Origin: Deltaproteobacteria bacterium
GTDB taxonomy: Bacteria > Desulfobacterota > DSM-4660 > Desulfatiglandales > HGW-15
Assembly (NCBI GenBank): GCA_021737245.1
Contig: JAIPEI010000013.1
Coordinates: 1 to 19,653, forward strand
Direction of reading: 5' to 3'
DNA: 19,653 nucleotides
A program made the position numbers and the translations under genes. Of the stretch, positions 15,117-19,653 are shown in pieces. The first letter of the stretch is position 1. The number at the start of each line of letters is the position of its first letter. Under the pieces are notes generated by a model, which saw nothing but the letters and a program-made list of their open reading frames with translations, was not told the DNA's origin and searched no databases.

Positions 15117-15389
15117 ATGCCCCCCCACTCCAAGCTGCTTATCCACCGCAACAGCGAAAGCGTTCATCTGAAACCCATGGGCGTGTTCGGTCCGGGCTCC
15201 GCACGCGAGCTGATCGACCATCTGGAGCGATTCAGCCGCAAGGGAACCCGGCTCTTCATCCACACGAACGGCCTCGAGGCCATCGATCCGGCGGGAATCG
15301 AGGAGTATCGAAGGCGGATGTCCGCCATGCATTCGCGATCGCACTCGGTGGTGTATACGGGCGAAAACCGCGATGTGTTCCAGCAGTGA
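15117..15389 (+). CDS. Small STAS-like domain protein
   Basis: The 90-residue product from the ATG at 15117 resembles small stand-alone STAS-like proteins. It has a short beta-start (KLLIHRNSESVHLKPMGVF), GPGSARELIDHLERF as the first helix, RLFIHTNGLEAIDPAGIEEYRRRM, and a final strand SVVYTGEN. No transmembrane part is present. STAS domains often act as phospho-regulated switches, but a conserved phospho-serine cannot be identified here. The frame stays open upstream to 15036, but that part overlaps the promoter and is not family-like. It is 52 nt before a response regulator gene and probably co-transcribed with it, which suggests a signalling pair. The ribosome binding site is weak (GAGAGAAACC). 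Confidence 0.65.
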   Translation: MPPHSKLLIHRNSESVHLKPMGVFGPGSARELIDHLERFSRKGTRLFIHTNGLEAIDPAGIEEYRRRMSAMHSRSHSVVYTGENRDVFQQ

Positions 15390-15441
15390 AAAGAGATTTC
15401 ATGCGGCTGATCGCTGACCGCGGAAAGAGGCAAGGTGCACC

Positions 15442-15939
15442 ATGCCATCGAACGAATCTGAGCACGTGATCCTGATGGTCGACGACGATCCCGACGACCA
15501 TTTCCTGGCCAGAGACACCCTCGAATCGCTCCGTCTCCCGGTGTGCCTCCAGGAGGCCGGCGATGGAGAGGAGCTGCTGGACTATCTGTTCCAGCGGGGG
15601 CGATTCGCCGACCGCTCCTCGTCCCCGAGACCCGACGTGATCCTCCTGGATCTCAGCATGCCGGGCATGGACGGAAAAGAAGCCCTCGCCCGGATCCGGT
15701 CGATGCCGGAGCTGAGCGACATGCCGGTGATCATCTTCACAACCTCCGTGGACCTGCAGGACGTGAACGAGTGCTACCGGCTCGGTGCGAACTCCTACGT
15801 GACCAAGCCCGCCTCCCTCGACGACTGGAAGAGCGTGATGAACACCCTCTACACCTACTGGCTGAAGACCGCCGAGCTCCCCTCCAGATCTGCGGCAAGC
15901 CCGTCCGACGACGAGCAGACTTCTCCCGCAGCCCACTGA
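15442..15939 (+). CDS. Single-domain response regulator (Rcp1-like receiver)
   Basis: The 165-residue protein is one CheY-fold receiver domain with a short polar tail. Acidic pocket residues lie at 14-16 (VDDDPDDH), the phosphoacceptor is Asp70 in ILLDLSMPGMDG, the switch Thr is at 100-101 (FTTS) and the conserved Lys is 122 (TKPAS). The YLFQRGRFAD insertion before the acceptor strand is typical of Rcp1-type regulators that pair with phytochrome-like or hybrid kinases. No DNA-binding or enzymatic output domain is present, so it probably acts by protein contact or in a phosphorelay. No kinase is adjacent. AAGGTG lies 5 nt before the ATG. Confidence 0.93.
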   Translation: MPSNESEHVILMVDDDPDDHFLARDTLESLRLPVCLQEAGDGEELLDYLFQRGRFADRSSSPRPDVILLDLSMPGMDGKEALARIRSMPELSDMPVIIFTTSVDLQDVNECYRLGANSYVTKPASLDDWKSVMNTLYTYWLKTAELPSRSAASPSDDEQTSPAAH

Positions 15940-15944
15940 GTAGA

Positions 15945-15975
15945 GACAGCCCCTGCGGCTCCCTGGGGGGCTGTC
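15945..15975 (+). terminator. Hairpin after the response regulator gene
   Basis: GACAGCCCC (15945-15953) pairs with GGGGCTGTC (15967-15975), nine perfect base pairs starting 6 nt after the stop codon. No T-run follows, so termination efficiency is unclear, but it separates the regulator from the rtcB operon. Confidence 0.45.
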
Positions 15976-16106
15976 CCGAGCCGCAACTCGCCGGGACCGG
16001 TCCTCCTGTTCTCTGCCGAGAACACACAGCATCGAAGAATACCGGATCGACCCCATTCCCGGATTTGGGGTTCGGCGGCTAATCTCCAGGCAAAGGAGGT
16101 GATCCC

Positions 16107-17552
16107 GTGACCGCATCGGACGTGCCCCTGGAGCAGATCGACCCCTGGCGCTGGAGAATCCCACGAACCGGAGCCATGCGGGTACCCGGCCTGGTTTACG
16201 CGGACGAGAACATGATTCAGGACATCCGCAGGGACCGGAGTCTTCAGCAGGTGGTCAACGTGGCCTCCCTTCCCGGAATCCGAACCGCTTCCATGGCCAT
16301 GCCCGACATCCACTGGGGGTACGGGTTCCCCATCGGGGGGGTGGCTGCGTTTGAAACCGGTGAAGGCATCGTCTCGCCCGGCGGCGTGGGATACGACATC
16401 AACTGAGGCGTTCGCCTGCTCCGCTCAGGTTTGAGCGGCGAGGAGATCAGGGGCCGCAGCCGGGACCTCATGGAAGCCCTGTTTCGAAAGCTTCCGTCCG
16501 GGGTGGGCTCCAGCAGGAAAGACTTCGAGCTGCGTCGCAGGGACCTGCACAGGGTCCTCGAGGAGGGTGTCGGGTGGACCCTGGAGCAGGGATTCGGCAC
16601 AAGGGAGGACCGGGCCCACATCGAGGCCGAGGGATGCATTCCCGGAGCAGACCCGTCCAGGGTGAGCGATCGGGCGCTGGAACGGGGGAAAAGACAGCTG
16701 GGAACCGTGGGATCCGGCAATCACTTCGTGGAGGTGGGCCGGGTGCAGGAGATCTTTGACGAGCGCGCGGCTGCGGCCATGGGGCTCGCAAAGGGCATGG
16801 CAACCGTCCTGATCCACACCGGCTCACGAGGGCTGGGGCACCAGGTCTGCAGCGACTACATATCCGTCATGATCAAGGCCGCCCGGACCTATGGCATCGA
16901 CCTGCCGGATCGCCAGCTCTGCTGCGCGCCGGTGGAATCCAGGGAGGGCCGGGATTACCTGGCCGCCATGGCCGGGGCGGCCAACTTCGCCTTTGTCAAC
17001 CGGCAGATGATCATGCACTGGACCAGGGAGGCGTTTTCCGAACTGTTCGGGTCCGGGAACGGCGGGCTGGAGCTGGTCTACGATGTCTGCCACAACATCG
17101 CCAAGCTGGAGACCCACCGCGTAGACGGCATGGCGACCCGGCTCTGCGTCCACCGCAAAGGAGCCACCCGGGCCTTTCCCCCCGGCCACCGGGAGGTCCC
17201 CGAGCGATACCGGCACGTGGGGCAGCCCGTTCTGGTCCCCGGGGACATGGGCCGCTGCTCCTACGTCCTGGCGGGAACAGAGGCCGGCTACTCCGAGACC
17301 TTTGGATCGGCGTGCCACGGGGCCGGCCGGGTCATGAGCAGAAAACAGGCCAAGAAAGCGGCGGGAGGCCGATCCATTGTGCGGGAGCTCGAGGAGAGGG
17401 GCGTGATGGTCAAGGGGGCCAGCCGCGCCACCCTGGTGGAAGAAATCTCCGACGCCTACAAGGATGTGAACGATGTGGTCAACGTGCTCCACCAGGCCGG
17501 GATCAGCCGCAAGGTGGCCAAGCTCGCGCCCCTCGTGGTGATCAAGGGATAG
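16107..17552 (+). CDS. rtcB: RtcB RNA-splicing ligase with in-frame TGA, probable selenoprotein (Sec100)
   Basis: RtcB joins RNA ends carrying 2',3'-cyclic phosphate or 3'-phosphate to 5'-OH ends, using Mn2+ and GTP. Read through TGA at 16404-16406, the frame encodes 481 residues, matching full-length family members. The TGA (codon 100) replaces the invariant metal-ligand Cys: the context is GGVGYDIN-stop-GVRLLRSG, and the family has GYDINCGVRL. The other key residues are intact: Asp97, His206 (GNHF), His237 (IHTGSRG), His329 (CHNIAK) and His404 (CHGAGR), the last being the guanylylated histidine by alignment with the archaeal enzyme. There is no other internal stop. GTG at 16107 is set by an extended ribosome binding site (AAAGGAGGTGATC, 16092-16104). 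Archease follows 24 nt later. I read TGA as selenocysteine. A nonsense mutation or sequence error is the alternative. A conventional annotator would split it into a 99-residue fragment and a downstream piece. Confidence 0.88.
16404..16406 (+). other. Candidate selenocysteine codon (TGA) in rtcB
   Basis: TGA lies in frame at the exact position of the catalytic cysteine of RtcB. A single base change from TGC or TGT would give it, and Sec replacing a catalytic Cys is the normal pattern for selenoproteins. Confidence 0.75.
16407..16440 (+). promoter_or_regulatory. Candidate bacterial SECIS element in rtcB
   Basis: CCGCTCA (16421-16427) pairs perfectly with TGAGCGG (16432-16438) around the loop GGTT (16428-16431). 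The stem starts 14 nt and the loop 21 nt after the TGA. Bacterial SECIS elements are hairpins immediately downstream of the Sec codon with a guanine in the first two loop positions, and the E. coli fdhF loop also carries a key GU. The hairpin falls where the RtcB sequence is variable (RSGLSGEE), which would let it evolve freely. Confidence 0.65.
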
Positions 17553-17576
17553 GCGGGCGTCCGGGAAAGGAACGGC

Positions 17577-17993
17577 ATGGAGGGATTTCGCTACCTGGAC
17601 CACACCGGCGACCTGGGGATCGAGCTTTTCGGAAGGAGCCGGGAGGCCCTGTTCGAGCACGCAGGGGAGGCCTTCACGGACATTGTCACCGACCCGGCCA
17701 CCGTGCATGCGTCCTTCGAGGTCGAGATCTCCGTGGACGGCGCGGACGTGGAGCAGCTGCTCGTGGAGTGGCTGACCGAGCTGATCTACCGATTCGACGC
17801 CCAGGGATGGCTCTTCCGGCGGTATCGCATCCGCTCCCTGGACGATCACCATCTGAGCGGGACCGTGCAGGGAGAGCCGTACGACCCGGACCGCCATCCG
17901 ATCCGGACCACGGTCAAAGGGGCCACCTACCACCAGCTGGAGGTGACCCGGACGGAGGACGGGTGGAAGGCCCGGGTGATCTTTGATCTCTAG
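17577..17993 (+). CDS. Archease, RtcB activator
   Basis: This 138-residue protein matches archease in length and motifs: YLDHTGDLGIEL at the N-terminus (with Asp8 and Asp12, probable metal-binding acids), LFEHAGEAFTDIVTD, the segment VEQLLVEWLTELIYRFDAQGW, and the closing VKGATYHQLEVTR with WKARVIFDL. Archease speeds guanylylation of RtcB and broadens its NTP use. It follows rtcB by 24 nt with an AAAGGAA site before its ATG, and so is clearly in the same operon. The presence of its partner argues that the upstream rtcB is functional despite the internal TGA. Confidence 0.94.
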   Translation: MEGFRYLDHTGDLGIELFGRSREALFEHAGEAFTDIVTDPATVHASFEVEISVDGADVEQLLVEWLTELIYRFDAQGWLFRRYRIRSLDDHHLSGTVQGEPYDPDRHPIRTTVKGATYHQLEVTRTEDGWKARVIFDL

Positions 17994-18011
17994 CACGAAA
18001 GGAGGAAACTT

Positions 18012-18467
18012 ATGGCACTCTACCTGGTGCAGCACGGCAAGAACCTCCCCAAGGAGGAGGATCCGGACAAGGGACTTTCCGCGGAAGGAACCGCCGAGGT
18101 GGAGCGCATGGCCGCCATGGCCGAAGGCCGGGGGCTGACCGTGTCGACCATCAAGCACAGCGGCAAGAAGCGGGCAAAACAGACGGCCGAGATCTTCGCC
18201 CGGGTCCTCCACCCGGCGAACGGAGTCGAATCGATCGAAGGCATGGGGCCGCTGGACGACGTCGCGGTCCTAGACGTGAAAAGCGAACGAAACGAGATGC
18301 TGGTAGGTCACCTGCCCTTTATGGAGAAGCTCACCGCCTACCTGGTCGCCGGGGACGTTGATCAGGCCCCGGTGTTCAAGTTCCAGAACTCCGGGATCGT
18401 CTGTCTGAAGCACGGCGAGAAGGAGGGATGGTATATAGCCTGGGCCCTGGTGCCGAACATCCCGTGA
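18012..18467 (+). CDS. sixA: SixA-like histidine phosphatase-superfamily protein
   Basis: The 151-residue protein is of SixA size and fold. The nucleophile motif is LYLVQHGKN, with His8 but Gln in place of the Arg of the usual RHG. Other expected positions are HSGKKRAKQTAE (Arg54), and GHLPFMEKL (second catalytic His100). SixA removes phosphate from phosphohistidine on proteins such as HPt domains or NPr. The gene follows archease by 18 nt with a strong AAAGGAGG site, so it is probably part of the RNA-repair operon. Since RtcB works through a histidine-GMP intermediate, a link is conceivable, but this is only a guess; the three may simply share a transcript. The Gln substitution may alter activity or substrate. 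Confidence 0.82.
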   Translation: MALYLVQHGKNLPKEEDPDKGLSAEGTAEVERMAAMAEGRGLTVSTIKHSGKKRAKQTAEIFARVLHPANGVESIEGMGPLDDVAVLDVKSERNEMLVGHLPFMEKLTAYLVAGDVDQAPVFKFQNSGIVCLKHGEKEGWYIAWALVPNIP

Positions 18468-18585
18468 TCTTGGACCGACCGCCTCTCTAAAGGCTGCGGG
18501 TTCCCGGCCCGGGGGGGAGGTCCACGAAAACGCCCGAGGAGCCCAACGAGGACCGCCCGGCGGTTCAGGCGGGATTCCCCCGGTT

Positions 18586-18606
18586 TTGCGAAGCACGCCT
18601 TCGCAA
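18586..18606 (+). repeat. Perfect 8-bp hairpin in the phosphoribosyltransferase leader
   Basis: TTGCGAAG (18586-18593) pairs with CTTCGCAA (18599-18606) around a 5-nt loop, ending 22 nt before the ATG at 18629. It is followed by the ribosome binding site. It could be a leader hairpin; no T-run follows. Confidence 0.4.
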
Positions 18607-18628
18607 CCATACCGAGAGGTGAAGCATC

Positions 18629-19369
18629 ATGAAACGAGCCAAGGTCACAGAAAAAGAGGAGCTCCGCGATCGCTCCGAAGTTTTTCAGGATCGGTGGGAC
18701 GCAGGGGAGATTCTCGCCGGCATGCTGAAGCCGGAGTACGGCGGCAGGGACGACGTTCACGTCCTTGCCATACCCGCCGGCGGCGTGCCTGTGGGGCTGA
18801 AAGTCCGTGAGATCCTGAACGCGTCCTTCGACCTGGTCATCGCCCGGAAGCTCAAAATTCCGGGCAACCCGGAGGCCGGATTCGGCGCCATGGCATACGG
18901 CGGAGGGCGGTTCCTGAACGAACCCCTCGTGTCGGAGCTTCGTCTGGACGAGAGCGACATCGAGGCCGAGACGCAGGTCGTTCAGCTGGAGCTCGAAAAG
19001 AGGAACCGGTTGTTCCGGGAGGGGCGGCCGTTTCCCAATCTGTCCGGGAGGACGGTGGTCCTGGTGGACGACGGCCTGGCTTCGGGCTACACCATGCTGT
19101 CGACGCTGCGAATGGTCAGGGATCAAGGAGGCCGGAGCGCGGTGGTGGCCGTGCCGACGGCGCCGCAGCGGACCATCGACCGCCTGAGGACCGAGGCCGA
19201 CGAGATCATCTGCCCGAACATTCGAACGGGAATGTTCTTCGCCGTCGCCGACGCCTACGTCAGATGGTACGACCTCCAGGAGCAGGAGGTCCTGGACCTG
19301 CTTGCGGAAAAGGCTTCGCCGGGATCAGGGAAACCCGACCGGGAGTCCGTCCTCAGCCCGGTTTATTGA
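18629..19369 (+). CDS. Phosphoribosyltransferase-family protein (COG1926-like)
   Basis: The 246-residue protein has the PRPP-binding loop of type I phosphoribosyltransferases at about 143-156: VVLVDDGLASGYTM. Other segments match the COG1926 group: AIPAGGVPVGLKV (48-59), FDLVIARKLKIPGNPEAGFGAMA (about 67-89) and a C-terminal ICPNIRTGMFFAVADAYVRWYDLQEQEV. The base or substrate is not predicted by sequence; members are usually annotated only as predicted phosphoribosyltransferases. The ATG at 18629 follows GAGAGGTGA. Its last 17 nt overlap the end of the convergent HPF/cold-shock gene. It is 161 nt from the SixA-like gene and may be separately transcribed. Confidence 0.88.
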   Translation: MKRAKVTEKEELRDRSEVFQDRWDAGEILAGMLKPEYGGRDDVHVLAIPAGGVPVGLKVREILNASFDLVIARKLKIPGNPEAGFGAMAYGGGRFLNEPLVSELRLDESDIEAETQVVQLELEKRNRLFREGRPFPNLSGRTVVLVDDGLASGYTMLSTLRMVRDQGGRSAVVAVPTAPQRTIDRLRTEADEIICPNIRTGMFFAVADAYVRWYDLQEQEVLDLLAEKASPGSGKPDRESVLSPVY

Positions 19370-19653
19370 CGATCTGAACCGTGCTCGCCTGGGGTCCTTC
19401 CTCGCCCTCCTCCTCGACGAAGCGGACCCCGGTGCCGATGTCCAGGCGATCGAAGTCGTTGTCCAGCACGGCGTTCCGGTGGAAGTAAATGTCGCGGCCG
19501 TCTACGCTGCGAATGAAACCGTACCCCTCCCCGGCGAAGATCTTGTTCACCATTCCTCCGACCTCCTGGCCGGGATGCTTCTTGACCTCGCCCTGCTGCT
19601 TGTCCTTCAGTCTTTTCACCTGCCGCTCCAGGGCGTCAAAGGCCCTGTGAATC
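19353..19653 (-). CDS. HPF/RaiA ribosome-associated protein with C-terminal cold-shock domain (partial, N-terminus outside)
   Basis: A minus-strand frame runs from the stop near 19353 through the window edge. It reads IHRAFDALERQVKRLKDKQ, a helix typical of the end of an HPF/RaiA (S30AE) domain, then a short linker VKKHPG and a cold-shock-like domain: VNKIFAGEGYGFIRSVDGRDIYFHRNAVL and DIGTGVRFVEEEGEEGPQAS. The FGFI-type and YFHRN motifs are the RNA-binding strands. A GTG at 19619 would make a stand-alone 88-residue cold-shock protein, but the open frame upstream and its helix favour the known HPF-cold-shock fusion, which binds ribosomes under stress. The HPF N-terminal domain is not in the window. 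Confidence 0.8.
   Translation of the reverse strand, partial: IHRAFDALERQVKRLKDKQQGEVKKHPGQEVGGMVNKIFAGEGYGFIRSVDGRDIYFHRNAVLDNDFDRLDIGTGVRFVEEEGEEGPQASTVQIVNKPG

Noticed and set aside
16404..16406. TGA in rtcB read as a simple nonsense mutation or gene boundary
   Set aside because: It falls on the one codon where Sec would be expected, the rest of the frame is intact and conserved, a SECIS-like hairpin follows, and archease is retained. Sequence error is still possible and is listed as a refuting result.
1..19653. CRISPR arrays, tRNA or rRNA genes, insertion sequences
   Set aside because: No regularly spaced direct repeats, no tRNA cloverleaf with a TTCGAATC-type arm in context, and no transposase-like frame or terminal inverted repeats were seen by eye. 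A program search would be more sensitive.

Overview
The window is GC-rich (mostly G/C at third codon positions) and densely packed with bacterial genes. It reads like an anaerobic deltaproteobacterium (Desulfobacterota, probably Syntrophobacteria or a relative). The reasons are a DUF5752 protein beside a TreT-like glycosyltransferase, an MglA-type GTPase beside a DUF4388/cyclic-nucleotide-domain protein, two radical SAM enzymes, a small STAS-like protein, an HPF/RaiA protein ending in a cold-shock domain, and an apparent selenocysteine codon. This placement is inferred from gene content. There is no rRNA or tRNA gene in the window.

Layout. 108-2057: DUF5752 protein and TreT-like glycosyltransferase. 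2209-3432: aspartate kinase. 3499-5990: a periplasmic family-3 solute-binding protein whose stop overlaps the start of a PAS histidine kinase. 6060-6873 (minus strand): a family 4 uracil-DNA glycosylase preceded by a frame-broken small gene and a good sigma-70 promoter. 7060-8496: a B12-binding-type radical SAM protein with an unusual cysteine spacing. 8497-8849: a gene-free leader with a candidate promoter and two strong inverted repeats. 8850-11737: a TPR protein, an MglA-like GTPase and a DUF4388/cNMP-domain protein. 11847-13649: an SLC13-type permease with an inserted TrkA_C/RCK-like region. 13853-14863: AmrS-type radical SAM enzyme. 15009-15939: a clear promoter, a STAS-like protein and a single-domain response regulator. 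16107-18467: RtcB RNA ligase, archease and a SixA-like phosphatase, tightly spaced. 18629-19369: a phosphoribosyltransferase. 19353-19653 (minus strand): the C-terminal part of an HPF/RaiA-cold-shock fusion that runs off the window.

The most striking observation is in rtcB. The reading frame is interrupted once, by TGA at 16404-16406, exactly at the codon for the catalytic manganese-binding cysteine (GYDIN-C-GVRL in the family). Everything before and after is a full-length, intact RtcB in the same frame. A 7-bp hairpin with a GGTT loop begins 14 nt downstream and fits the general form of a bacterial SECIS element. The simplest reading is a selenocysteine-containing RNA ligase (Sec100) made with its partner archease. 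The selenocysteine machinery (selA, selB, selC, selD) is not in this window, so this remains an inference to be tested.

Other points worth attention are a tandem-duplicated DUF5752 protein, the CX8CX2C radical SAM motif, mutually exclusive hairpins over the ribosome binding site of that gene, and signalling parts without their usual partners nearby (histidine kinase without regulator, regulator without kinase, MglA without MglB).
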